From Aedes albopictus (lineage: Eukaryota > Arthropoda > Insecta > Diptera > Culicidae), in contig NC_085137.1 in assembly GCF_035046485.1 (NCBI RefSeq), forward strand, positions 252,858,733 to 252,922,732: a DNA stretch of 64,000 bases, given 5' to 3'. Shown here one piece after another: positions 43,919-55,719 of this stretch. Every line of letters begins with the position of its first letter. Within the stretch, counting starts at the first letter, position 1. A model generated the notes under the pieces. That model saw only the letters and a program-made list of their open reading frames with translations, searched no databases and had not been told where the DNA came from. The translations under genes and the position numbers were made by a program.

Positions 43919-46900
43919 ACACATTCTACCGTGACGTTACAACGTTTTGACGCATTCGTAGTCAGATTTTCCACTATAACTCATGAAAACGAGCGTAAAC
44001 CTCAAAATATTTTTTCATATTCGGATTCCTTGTAAAATTTATGATATATTTGACCTACTGAACATTTAGTTTTCATTAGAAAAACGTGTTCAAAATTCGT
44101 ATTTGTAGCGTGACGTTACAACGCGCTAGAATCCGACCCTCTCTAACGCGCTACCAACATCTTAAAATATCTGCTCGGATTTTTATGATATTCTGAATTA
44201 TTTTTCCACCATTGAAATTTATTGGTTTGTTCTTCAATTCAATTTAAATTTCGGATTTGTTTTTGGATAATCGACTTTTACATTTCGTGACGTTACAACG
44301 CCCGTTCAGTTTCATACAGGGTTTTGCTCGCGTTGTAACGTCACGAAAATGCACATCATGTTAGAATCAGAATAATCAGCCAAATTTACCCGAATTTGTG
44401 AATATATCATTGCATTATCTTCACTGCTTCAAGGGGAACTTTATTCTATTGAAAATCCATTTTGTGATAAATGGCTCGGTGGGCCAAGTTATTGCTATCA
44501 ATAGTATGAATACTCCTTCATGAAGGTTAATGACACCGGCATCCATATTCTTCTAGTTTTGTTCCAAAGACTAGCGTGCTGAGATCCATTATTATGCACC
44601 GCCAGATACTTAAATTTTTCAGCATATAACTCATCATGCCGTCGAATTAAACATTTTTTCAATAATTTATGCAATGTCATTGGTTCAATTAAAAACGCTC
44701 TGAGATGTGCGAGCAGTTATTGAAACAAAGACATACCTGAGGATCTGCATACCACTTCGGAGCATCAATTTCTGTGATTCCAGAGACAAATAGACATAAT
44801 TCTGACAAAAAAATCCATCCTATATGGTCCACTGCACGAATTTATGCTGGCCTGCTTACTCTCACGGAGAATTTGACGTTTGAGCGGTGCCGACACCTCT
44901 CAAACGTCAAATTTCGTGAGAGAGTAAGCAGGCCAGCATAAATTCGTGCACTGATCCATACGTCAGAGTCATAATTACTTAGAGAGCACGGTGTACAGAA
45001 GAAGGTGATATATTCCCAAAATCTGACAGCTTTTTGGTGACGTAATTCAAATCGTTTATATGTGATCTGGTACTCCACACCAATTTGATCAATGTGAAAA
45101 CGATAAGAACGACGTCACATGTTTACTTCCAAAATAGATGTTTACATAGGTTACTAGCCTGCTTTGTGATATTTATGCCGTGCTTAGAGAGTTATTGTCT
45201 TTGGCAAAGTTGCTAGATAAGTTAAAAACTTACAGCTGATTAACTATTGGATGTGAGATTCAGACACACTGGGCAACGCTAATTAAAAGTTTACAATAGT
45301 TTAGAATTTCTCAAAAAGTTTTGAACAAATTTTGACTAGTTGAGAAACCTTTTTTTGGCAAAATCTTTGGCTACTTTATAAGAAGTTACGACATGTTGAA
45401 TATTTTTTTGAATAAATATAAAGTGCATGATATTTCAAAATTTCAACTACCACTAGTCAGTTAGAAACTTGAACCAAACGGCTTTTAAACTGAAAATTCT
45501 TGACAAGATAAACAACTTTTCCAAAGACATCAACATTCTAGAAGTCTAAAGTCTAAGTAATTGGAGTCCCGAGATATATGAGTTTCAATTTCGTAGGTGT
45601 TACGTCTGTTTGTCGGCGATTCTTGTTATATCAAAAATAGATGGAACACTGACGTAATATCCATCCCATATATTTCAAGATCCTAACTATTTAGACAGTT
45701 GGTGTCCTTGACAAAATTGTTTGGCTGGTCAAGAACTTTCAATTGATGGGCCGTATGATTTCTAGAGGGCATACACATTATTAGTTTAACTTATCTCAGG
45801 GTCGTGATTAATTGTAAAGATGGTTGCTTCATTAAAGTTTTTTGGTAGATCAAGGACTTTCAGTTTAATTGCCGTATGGTATTAATTTCTGCCACACAGT
45901 GGTGGTAGTTGCAAACTTTCAAAAGCATGCCAATTTTATTAATTTCCCAAAACACATTCAACAATCCGTAACTTTTTGTAAAATATATCAAAAATTCTCA
46001 AATTTTGACTGATAGTTCCTGATCTTGTTATCTGTAATTTCTATAATATTGGACTTGATTGGTTAGCTCTACACAAAGATGGAGCGCTTTAAGCAGAATC
46101 ATATTTTTGACTGATGTTCTATTAACTCTTATGTATATCTAAGGAATAAGTGAATCAAATCAAATTAAATTTTGATAGGTAAGAATTATATATTGATCTT
46201 TGATTACAATTTGATTTGAATACAATATGTCCCAAGTGAAAAAAGTTCCAGCTTGTAGAATACTTTTCAAGAAATTCTAATCCCTTGTCTGCTTTTGCAA
46301 AATGGAAACTAACGTCTTCTAGTGGCAAAAACTCGCATCAATTGGTAAATCAACTGCAAGTCCTTTACTTACCAAACAACTTTACCGTATAAATCGTATT
46401 TCTATGTAATAGGGATCCTGAGATGTATGAAATTTATAATTGGTAAGTTCTTCAGCGCCGCCTGTTGATGGAACTTAAACTATCCATCAACTGTAAGTCT
46501 TTGACCAACTCAATAACTTTGTAATTTTGTCAGTGTTTCGTCTGTTGGCCACTGATATCACATAAATTTTCGGTTTGAGTGGTATTTGATAACGATTGAA
46601 AAATTTTACAATTACATCGTAGATTTTGGCCATACACCATCTCCCCCGTCCTTCAAAAGTTTATGTAGTTTATGAACGGGCAATGGTACGTAATTTATAA
46701 ACGATATCTTGAAAAGAGCTCATACACAACGAGAACGAAACTGTTTTGAATATAGAACTACGTTTGTCCAATTCAGAAGCCGCCCAAGCCAGAAAGATTT
46801 GGTCTTTTCCACAGAACTTTTTTTCGTGACGTTACAACGCAAACTTCAACCAGGTGAAACTCAGGCTTCCGTGAACCGATTTTCTTTCTTTTAGTCTCAT

Positions 46901-47367
46901 TTGAAAGATCTTTTCGAGTACAAAGAGCACACAAAATTTCATATTTGTAACGTTTTCCGTATTTGAATAAAATTTGAAAATGTTGATTTTTCGTGACGTT
47001 ACAACGCAATAAAAACCCATGCTATGATCAGCCATATTTCAGAGTTGTAAATTCTTCCGATTAAAAATCTTTTTATGCCAAAAAATCTTTATACATTTAT
47101 CTACAAATGATGGAAGACTTTTGAAAAATCAGTGTATTGGTGTTTAAAATACGATAGTTTGGATGAAAAGTGTGCCTAAAAGACTTAAAATCACGATTTT
47201 AATGTTAATCTTAATCGTCGTTCAATTTATATTTATTGTCACACTAATATCATGTCGAATACATTTTTGGATGACAAAAGTAATGTAGAATATGATAAAA
47301 ATGTCAGATATGCCATAACTCAACTTTGAAAAATTGGTATAGATGATACGGGGCCCGTAGAATGTGT
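43919..47367. mobile_element. 3.4 kb element with GTGACGTTACAACG repeats
   Basis: The ends ACACATTCTACC and GTAGAATGTGT are inverted, and the uninterrupted repeat at 20880-21090 confirms an insertion here. The exact 14-mer GTGACGTTACAACG occurs forward at 43931, 44110, 44287, 46826 and 46993, and reversed at 44331. The interior (44970-46700) is AT-rich with degenerate modules such as CAACTGTAAGTCTTTGACC. No target duplication is certain and there is no coding. Confidence 0.7.
44823..44960. mobile_element. Palindromic MITE nested in the 3.4 kb element
   Basis: The arms CASTGCACGAATTTATGCTG and TTTGACGTTTGAG are complementary around GGTGCCGACACC. About 60 bp per arm. Confidence 0.75.
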
Positions 47368-47452
47368 CCAAACCATTCCGGTCACGTAAAAATGATGCAT
47401 TGAACGAAAATTACTTGAGCGATTCCGTTTGAAGTGCATACCTCGCAATATA
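47368..47452 (+). repeat. Dispersed repeat, right piece
   Basis: ACCATTCCGGTCACG through TTGAAGTGCATACCTCGCA matches 20999-21085. Confidence 0.65.
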
Positions 47453-47632
47453 GTTAAAAATTATGTAAATATGTTCACACATACTTTTTGATTTTGGCTG
47501 ATTCAGTTTTCCAACGGTCATCAAGACAGTTGTTTCTGCCATCGCAGGAACTTTCAGCTTTCTTTCGCGGATTCGGCTGCTGTATTGTCGAGGCAAGATT
47601 ATATCTGTTTATAAAAGTATTATATTACCCGT

Positions 47633-47661
47633 TGCAAGAAAATAGAGAGCGAAAATGGTGC
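47633..47661. mobile_element. MITE (TATTAYSCGTTGC), copy 2, left piece
   Basis: It matches the first 29 bp of 41206-41411. The rest resumes at 56050-56221 beyond the gypsy element. Confidence 0.8.
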
Positions 47662-49103
47662 TGTTAAAATCGGGTTTTATACTTAAAGGAAAAGCTCACT
47701 GCAGAAAGCGGACCACGAGGTGAAACCAACGCTAGATTGATCGGAAGGAAAAGTATCCTTTTTAGGTTAAGTCACTGTTTCGGAGCTTGCAGAAATACGT
47801 CCACTTCGTTCGGTGTCAGATGTAGAAGAGAGCCCGACAGTCGTCGGATTGTTTATTCAAACCTTCGTGCTATAAACATTTGACAGAGATCAAATGCACT
47901 CTAAATCCAAACATACACTAAGAATAATTCGCATCTATTTTGTAAATGCCGCGCACATAGATTTTTGCAATCAAGCTTTGCACATAAATTTTATTGGTCT
48001 TGAACATAGAACCAGATTTCTAAAAGTCTCTTAGTTTCTACATGCAATGCACATATTTAATAAAGGTATTACTTTTTCATTTCAATGGCCAACTTATTGA
48101 ATTTTATGTGTCGTCACAAATAAATACTAGATGTATTTTCTAGAAATAAAATAATACAGATTTATTTTCACACAATTGTCGATCTATTGATGGGAAGACG
48201 AATATATTTTCAAGCAATGAATGTAAACCTAAAATTTGACAAACTGTCGCATATAGTGTTTCCGGTGTGTAGAACTCCGGAGGGTTTCCTTCAATTGCGG
48301 GGCGCCGCTTTCAGGTACCTTGAGCTTCTGCGTGCTGGAACTTTGACCTTCTCCCCGGAAGATCACGGTGGCGCGAGCGTCTCTGGAGCTGTTGCCAAAT
48401 GCGTTATCCTTTTCGGTGCACGACCAGTCCCACAGCACCTCCACTTGAATCAATACTTGAAAGAAAGCATTTATTTAAATCGACAGCTTTTTCAATAAAC
48501 AAAAAGAAATACTTACGGACTCTTGTCTCCATAAAAATTCGGTGATAGATTCCACCGAGGATTCCACTTATATTGAGGTTTTGGCTGGATTCCGACCATT
48601 CTTCCGAAAGTTAGTTTTTGATGAATGTGACCAGCTTTGACGCGTAGTAACCTGGATTTGTTGGCAAATTTTTATGGTTAAAATGTAACGGAATACTATC
48701 AATTAAAATAAGTTACCTTAAAAAAACTGCATCAATTCAACCGGGAGACTAAAATAATCGACTTTTAACTGCCAGCGGCAAGAGCCTGATGAAATATTTT
48801 GAGTTATCAATCGACACACTCAAAATTCAAGTTTGGGTTATATAGGTTGTAAATATGTCGTTTTTAGATTTCATTGCTATACATATGAAAAATATGTGCA
48901 ACATAATTGCATTCAATGCAAACACTTTACAATCTAAATGCCGCACATGAACTGAGGATTTAGGCAACCGATTTGCCTTTATCTGTTTTGCGCACATAAA
49001 AATTAATGGAGTTTTTATTTCAGTGTATGACATAATTTTACTTTATACACGTTTTACTTTTATAGTAGTCACTCTAAAATTATTTCAATTGGCGGACTCA
49101 ACA
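47662..49103 (-). repeat. 3' LTR, split by an insertion
   Basis: 47662-47915 and 49028-49103 together make 330 bp, the same length as and apparently identical in sequence to the 5' LTR. The TA element at 47916-49025 interrupts it. Confidence 0.9.
47916..49025. mobile_element. 1.1 kb TA element with exon-like content
   Basis: It is inserted at TA in the LTR (TA at 47914-47915 and 49026-49027); the intact 5' LTR is the empty site. The ends CACTAAGAATA and TATTTCAGTG are only weakly inverted. CACATAAAT-type motifs lie near both ends on the plus strand (left 47953-48055, right about 48940-49010). On the minus strand a donor GTAAGT (48511-48516) and acceptor TTTCAAG (48456-48462) define a 61-nt intron between two open segments. 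Confidence 0.75.
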
Positions 49104-49117
49104 GTCCTTCCTCTTTT
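49104..49117 (-). promoter_or_regulatory. Polypurine tract of the gypsy element
   Basis: On the minus strand AAAAGAGGAAGGAC lies directly before the 3' LTR. This is where plus-strand DNA synthesis would be primed. Confidence 0.75.
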
Positions 49118-49200
49118 AGAGTTATTCGATTAACTATTTTAGTTATAATAGAAAAGTATTTCAAATAATATTACAAAATTTCTTCGATTAATTGTTACAA

Positions 49201-50109
49201 TTAAAAATATTTGAATTCACTTCTGTAATTAGTTTTTCGCGTTCGCTTCGAACGCCTTGGCTGGCCATCGAGCGCCAAATCCGTCTCAATTTTCCGTTTC
49301 CGATTCGGCTTGACCGATGATGATCTTCTTCCTCCATCTTGGTCGCACTCCGGGAATCCCCGGAAAGGCTCCTCATCATCGCTTGCTCCTCGCAGTGGTA
49401 GCGGGTCGGGATCTCGAACCCGGAAAGGCTCCTCTTCATCGCGACTTGGTAGTGGCAGTGGATCGGTTTCATCGACATCAGGATCGACACGCACCACCAA
49501 CCCCCGACGGCCCCCTCTGCTGGAATCATTGCCGATCTTGATTTGGCTTCTGTGCGCGGTTGTAGTTATGCCGTTTCCAGTTGTAATCTGTAAGATGTGT
49601 TTACAAACACGCTTAATAAAATGAACTTTTAACCATTTAGCCTGATGGTTAGGAATATGGTTCTTGTACCATAGTACATCTCCCGCCATCAGACTGTCCA
49701 GTGGATCTTTATGAACCCCATTATTAAGGTTATAGTTAGATCCGGTGTAAGGCTCATCATTGTGGTTGTTATTATTAGTCACTTGTATGTTATGATGGTT
49801 AGAATGTCGCCTTGGATTAACCAAATCGATTAATAATTTCGGAGTATATGCTAAAACTTTTTCGGAAGGGAAGAAACCCTCCATCGTCAAACTATTGTTC
49901 CTAAAATTTATTAGAAATAAGTTTATCAGGTCTTCCAATTCCACTTTCGCGTATTCTGGGTCAAGAAGTAACTTTTTCAAAACATCTTTAACCGTACGAA
50001 CAAACCTCTCCGCCTGGCCATTGCTAGCAGGATTGTATGGAGGACTGTTCAGGACCCTTATTCCTTGCCTTTCAAGAAAGCTTTTAAAATCATAACTATT
50101 GAATGGAGG
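49201..50109 (-). pseudogene. gypsy integrase, C-terminal part
   Basis: The frame holds the end of the catalytic core, including the glutamate of NPASNGQAERFVR, then a C-terminal region with WYKNHIPNHQAKW, basic patches and Arg/Asp-rich repeats. Integrase inserts element cDNA into the genome. The core is split from its first half by the hAT-like element at 50110; target-site bases AATGGAGG belong to it on both sides. Confidence 0.82.
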
Positions 50110-52912
50110 CAAGGGGTTGGAAACTCTGACACCTTGTGTGAAACACCCATTTCACACACCTAAAACACCTTTTGACACCTTTTCGACACCTTCCAATTGT
50201 ATCACCATGATGATTTTTTATTTTACTGGCGTCACTGGTCTGCCGATGTTTATGTTTACATTTTCAGTTTTTATCGGTCGCTGTGCGGAACGAAACAGGC
50301 AGTAAGTACCGGATACGAACAACAGCGCAAAATCAAGTATGTACATTTTCTCCGGACTGGAGCTTGATGGACGAAATCCTGTCCAACACCTGGCCCAACA
50401 TTACCATCGACCAGATAGCTAAAAAGGAAAAGTTGTAGGTGAATAAGCGGATACAACGACCAGGCGGCAAACAAGACTGCAGAAGGAGCGAACACTAAAA
50501 TCCTCCACATTGAAACCCTCACTGGGCGACTCCGATTCCTAAAAACCGTCATTATCATTCACAGCACGGTGCTGCTCTATCGTTACCATTGCAACCCAAC
50601 GCCGGAATGAAGGAGGTCGATTACCAGATCCTCAGCTCCGGCAACATAGTTTTCAGAAAGATCATCTTTAATGAAGAGCAGCATATGGAAACAAAAAGAC
50701 CCTGACCAGTCGCGACTACCAGCGCGGAACGGAGATTCCGAAAAAAGGTATCGAGTGAAATCCTGAACAACCATGTGGAACCGGTATGGAATTTTTGGTA
50801 CATAGAAGGGGTGCTTAAACGAAGGACTACCGGAAGCAACAGCGAAGTGAACGATGTCAAACTGGGCGTGAAAGTCGGGTAAGTTTCGGGATTTTGATTA
50901 AGAAAGGGAAAGTTAGAAAAAAAACATGTAGTTATTTATATTTTTAGAAACGGATTGCTTCAGTTGCTCAGTGGTAATCTAAACGACACTTAAACTGGTT
51001 CAAAGTGGATTCGACAGTTGTCGCCCAGGCCATCGCCATAAAATCTCTAAAGCACAAGGAACAACTCCACCAACAACCCCAGTGTTCATGGATTTTTTTA
51101 CATTGGTTATGGTAAAAAAAACTTTTGGAACAATCGACCATCTCGCTGGTGTCATCCCACCGTCATATTATTCAACGTACGACACTTCCTCGTCCTGAAT
51201 CGTCTGAATCACTTCTGAATGTATTCGTCACTATCAACCATCTCTGAACCAAGCTCGTCCGCCTCCAGCCAATGCTTATTCGTTCAAGAATCGATCGAAA
51301 TCTCGAACACCTCCGAAGAGAACCAGGAAAAAAAAAACAACAATCCTTCACCGGAAAGAAACACTACATCATGAAAATAAGGATTAAAAGCGTCTAAGAT
51401 ATAAACAACTGATCAAAAGTTTTATTTTTTAGAACAGCTAAGACATGTCGCTATTTTATCTCGGACAAAAAATAAATTTAAAACAACAAGTTCCTAAGCG
51501 TTTAAACAAAAACTTCTCTTCTTCCTCCCATAAACAGTGGGCTAAGCAGTGCGCATCAGCAGCGGCAAATATATTTAAGCAGCTCTCCTCGCCTCTTCTC
51601 TTCTTGGCGGCGTGTTGCACAGATTGGCCTGCATCTTCCGGTAAAAATCTCGGTTGTTTGAAATGAAGTCTTTGCAATTCTCTATGTTGTCTCCTCTTCC
51701 TCCTTCTCCTCTGGCTTGATTATCGGGGTATTGTGTTCAGGCGGTTCAAATTCCTCGACTTCCACGAGTATTTTGCTGCGGACGTGGACGGTGGATGGAT
51801 ATTTCGTGGATGGTCTTCAGTCTTCCATTACTTTCGCCTCCACCATGTTTCGCGCCAAATGACTCTGAATCTCCTTCCGAATCTGGTAGAACTGAATACG
51901 GATATGGGAAAAATTAGAATATAGGGGAACTTACGTATTTTCGGCAGTTTTGTTCTCTTCGTCATGGGGGGTTTTTTGAAACCCATTTATCTCAGATTTG
52001 GCCTCAAATCTTTCCCAACCAAGCTGAGTTATATGCCCAAATTTCAGGTAATTTAGTCCACAAAAACCCTTAAGACGAAGAGAACAAACCTGCCGATAAT
52101 ACCCTTCGTCACCCTATAAATCGAATTATTTCAACTGGATTTTTACCTTTTGTAATCGTCATTCCACCGTGCGATCCTTGGCCCAGATTCCACTCATAAG
52201 CCTTGAAAAGCCCACTTCCAAGTCAACTGTGTCTAATGAAATAGACCCGGAAATAGATGGCGGAGCAATTCGCTTGGAAAGAGGAGAACTCGGAGGAGAA
52301 GAAATGGCTCTTCGTCTCGCCACTTGTTTAAAACCCGCGATAATTTTCATTTTCAGTAGCTCTTCTTCTTCTTCTTCTTCTTTTTTCTGGCCAACTAGCA
52401 CCGTTCGGCGCCAGTTGTGTTTTACGTCGGCTGGGTCTAGGAGCTAAGCCTTAAATTCCGACGCCTCAGGGAGACAGCCACCACACCTGAGGACCCTACA
52501 TATCGAACCCATCAACACATGGGCCGGGACCTACGGCTTCACTTCCTATCCGAGGGAAGGCGTGATCACGGATTTTATGTCTCAGAAAATCCCATCGGCG
52601 TCGACGGGAATTGAACCCCGACCGACTGGGGTGAGAGGCAACCACGCTTACCACTACACCACCGACGCCGACTCAGTAGCTCTGAAAATATATTTTTGTG
52701 GTAATTTCACTGCTGGATTCTTATTTTTCGCAAGGATAAACAAAACAAATAAGCGGTGTTGCCAGAAATATTGGAAAAGATGAACAAATTTGACGTCTTG
52801 CGTAGATATGTCAAAGACGCTGTCAAACACACAGAAACACCCAAAAACACCCAAAAACACCCGAGGAACACCGTTCGACACAATTTGAGGTGTCAGAGTT
52901 TCCAACCCCTTG
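50110..52912. mobile_element. 2.8 kb hAT-like element with AAACACC arrays
   Basis: The inverted ends CAAGGGGTTGGAAACTCTGA (about 25 bp) and a perfect 8-bp duplication AATGGAGG (50102-50109 and 52913-52920) place it in the hAT group. AAACACC/GACACC motifs are repeated within 90 bp of both ends on the plus strand. No hAT transposase is recognised. Instead there are exon-like pieces: plus-strand frames about 50606-50704 and 50703-50879 with GTAAGT at 50880 and TTTTTAG near 50947, and minus-strand coding-like pieces about 51680-51880 and 52160-52300 with splice-like edges. A SINE is inserted at 52364. Confidence 0.85.
52364..52672 (-). mobile_element. tRNA-derived SINE with (GAA)n tail
   Basis: It is flanked by an 11-bp target duplication TCAGTAGCTCT (52353-52363 and 52673-52683). 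The minus-strand head (52669 down to 52597) is tRNA-like: a 7-bp acceptor stem GGCGTCG/CGACGCC, A box TGGTGTAGTGG and B box GGTTCAATTCC. The tail is a run of GAA. It may be Feilai-like; the family is not certain. The intact pol III promoter suggests it could still be transcribed. Confidence 0.9.
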
Positions 52913-52920
52913 AATGGAGG

Positions 52921-55071
52921 ACCATTGTCTGATACTAAAATATCCGGAAACCCAAATCTAGCAAAATATGCTAACAATTTCTTAATAACTTCTGAACACG
53001 ATATATAATTTTCCATCAACTCATTTTCCACCTTTTTAGAAAAAATACTTGTCAAAACCTTGGATTTCTCTACTCTGCCAACAAAATGCAAAACAACTCT
53101 ATCAAATACACCATATACTACTACGACTTGTTTTCTTGGACTGAACAATCCAAGAAAAACTTTTCCAAAAAGTAAACTATCTGATTTGTTACAACTACCA
53201 TTCCAAAAGGCAATAAATTCGTTCTTCAACAAACTATACAACCGATATAGTTTGCAAGACAAACTTGGAATGTATCTGTTATTGTTATATAAAGGAGTTT
53301 TCCACTGCAACAAACCTTCTTTGCAAATGGCATGATACAGATATTCCGACCAAAATACAAACACTTTCGTAGCCTTCCAATTTGCCTTAATATTAGCTTT
53401 AGACAATCTACCCAAAACAATAAAAGGTTTTCGTCTGTAGTCTGCACTATTTTGCATTAGAATTTCAAAATTCTGACAATCTGGACTATCAAAACATTTA
53501 GTTACTTTGTCCCTCAACCTGAAGGAAATGTCATAAACTTTCTTAAATTGTTTTTCTGTGTTTAAAACCAACTCGGCTTCATAATCTCTAATAGGAGAAA
53601 AAAATTCATTGAGAAAAACATCAGGAAATGTATCCTTAATTTCATTCTGCAAAACATTTTGTTTATCATCAATCACATTATTAACAGTTATTAATTTGTC
53701 AAAATAATTACGCCAGTTGGGAAAGAAAACATCCAACCATGTTCTGCCTAAAAGAGGAATAAAATTATGCTCACAATCTAACACCACAAGTTTTAAAATG
53801 CCCGTTTTATTCCGAAATTTAACCGAAACAATAGCTTCCCCAGCAACGTTCAAACTGGAACCATTCACCACAAATAATTTTTTGGAACTTTTCTGAAGAG
53901 GAACATCAAATTTAGTAATAAATAGCTTTTTCCCAATAACAGAAACAGAAGCTCCACTGTCGACTTGCATCTGCAATATTTTCCCCTCAACAGTTAGTTC
54001 TAGTAAACATGGGCTGCTTATTTGGTTAATTGTTGAAATGTGCATACATTCTAATTCACCTTGATCCGAATTATCGCTTTTGTCCTCCCAGGTCATCTCA
54101 TTCATCATGTTGGATAACTTGTTCTCCATGCTTGGGCCAGGTTGCTCCAGGTCGATGTTGTTGATCGGATCCTTCTTGAAGTGCTTCAGTCGGAAACACT
54201 TCCTCTTCACATGGCCTCGCACACCACAGTATTCGCACACTCGTTGGTCGATTCTCTGCTGCTGGTTGTCCCTCATTTCCGCAGGATAAACCGCGGCATC
54301 CTGGTATCGGCGATGCTGTTCCTGGAACCGCGCCGGTCTAGGCTGTCTGGACTGCGAAGGATAACTACCTCGATCATTGTACCTGTTGTACGGTTGTACA
54401 GTAGACTGGAACTGGGGCCGCTGCCCTAGTCGGCTTTTCACAGGACCACGACCCCGCGCTAAAGCTGTGATTCGCTGCAAAACAGCACCTCGCCCCCCAG
54501 TCAGACTACCGATGGAGGCGATTTGTGTGGAAGAATCTTCCTTTGTTAACGCTTTTGCATGAGAAGCAGCCATTTCCCAAGTGGTAATCATCTTCTCAGC
54601 TTGGGCAAGGTCAAATTTTTCCCCTTCCTCAGCCAACAATTTCTGTCGTAGGGCGTCATCTGACAAGCCAATAAGGACACGATCAAGAATGCGACCATCT
54701 TTGTCGTTCTTGAATGCACAATACTCCGCTTGGAGCTTTAGTGAAAAAAGAAAATCACTGGCTGTTTCTCCAGGTTGCTGTACCCGGGATCCGAATTTAA
54801 ATCGTTGAATCAAAGCTGAGTCTGTTTTGTCCAGTTTTTGCTTAAGTTTTTCAACTAATTCTTCAAGCGGAGCTGCATCAAGCAACTGCTCGCTGAGGTA
54901 CAAATTCTGTGCCACTTCGAAAAGGTATTCGCCCCCTAAAAGGAACATCTGGTCCTTTCGGTTCTCCTCCGCCACCTTATTGATGCGAAAATGGTATCCA
55001 AGTCGCTTATACCACGAAGCAAAAGATTGCCCTTTGCGGTATGGGTCAATATTCGGGGATACGTAGGCCAT
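52921..55071 (-). pseudogene. gypsy gag-protease with integrase first half
   Basis: Gag covers residues ~1-310, with an Arg/Gln-rich stretch and a CX2CX4HX4C zinc knuckle (CEYCGVRGHVKRKC). A retropepsin follows (LQMQVDSGASVSVIGKK, then GRTWLDVF). Next comes a short reverse transcriptase N-terminal stub (IKDTFPDVF). The sequence then jumps through poorly conserved frame to the integrase core ending at ILVSDNGPPF, so most of reverse transcriptase and RNase H is missing. The start ATG at 55071 encodes MAYVSPNIDP. The Gag part is intact and long, unusual in an otherwise defective copy. Confidence 0.82.
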
Positions 55072-55399
55072 TTCAAATTCTGTTCAGGCAAAATTGCTCT
55101 TCAAACGCCGAAAATTAAATCAGAAACACTAATACCTCACACACCGCTAATTCCAGAAAAGAAAAAAAACTCGTTTTGTTCACTGTTATTCACAATTGCC
55201 CTGCACTAAACAGAAATAAAAAAGAAACACTCAAGTTTACTGAATTAGCTTTTACAAAGTAAAACAATGTGGGTATTGTGTAACCCCTTTCATTAAACCA
55301 AAGAAATCACTAAGCGTCGGTTCATGCAACAAAATGGCGCTTGCCTAGCACAAAAACTCAATTGATTCGCAAAATCACCAAAAAAAAAAAACTTTTGTT

Positions 55400-55640
55400 T
55401 CTTACCTCTAGCCGATCAAAATCCCGCCACTGGGATCGAAAGGGTTGCGGTCGCCGTGAAGGTCAAACGTCCGACCGTCGAGGATCAAAAATCCGGGCGA
55501 AACCTTTATCCGCTTCCTGGTCCGTTTCGTTGATGAAATCACCGCCACCGGGATCGAAAGGGTTGCGGTCACCTGAAGGTCACACGTCCGGTGCGCCGAA
55601 AGTCAAAGATCCGGCCGCTGCTGTCCGGCAGCACAGCTCA
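55400..55640. repeat. Direct repeat in the gypsy leader
   Basis: GGGATCGAAAGGGTTGCGGT occurs at about 55432 and again 118 bp later, with similar following sequence (GAAGGTCAMACGTCC). It lies between the 5' LTR and gag. Confidence 0.75.
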
Positions 55641-55706
55641 CCTTTCACTCCTTACGCGTATAACTTTACTTATCGGAAGCTTCACTTCACTTTTTGTTCT
55701 GTTTTT

Positions 55707-55717
55707 CCTCGTCGCCA
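55707..55717 (-). promoter_or_regulatory. Primer-binding site of the gypsy element
   Basis: On the minus strand TGGCGACGAGG lies two bases after the 5' LTR. The leading TGG matches a tRNA CCA end; the tRNA is not identified. Confidence 0.7.
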
Positions 55718-55719
55718 AC

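Noticed and set aside
48187..48498. Plus-strand 103-residue frame
   Set aside because: It is antisense to the exon-like segment on the minus strand, which has better splice context.
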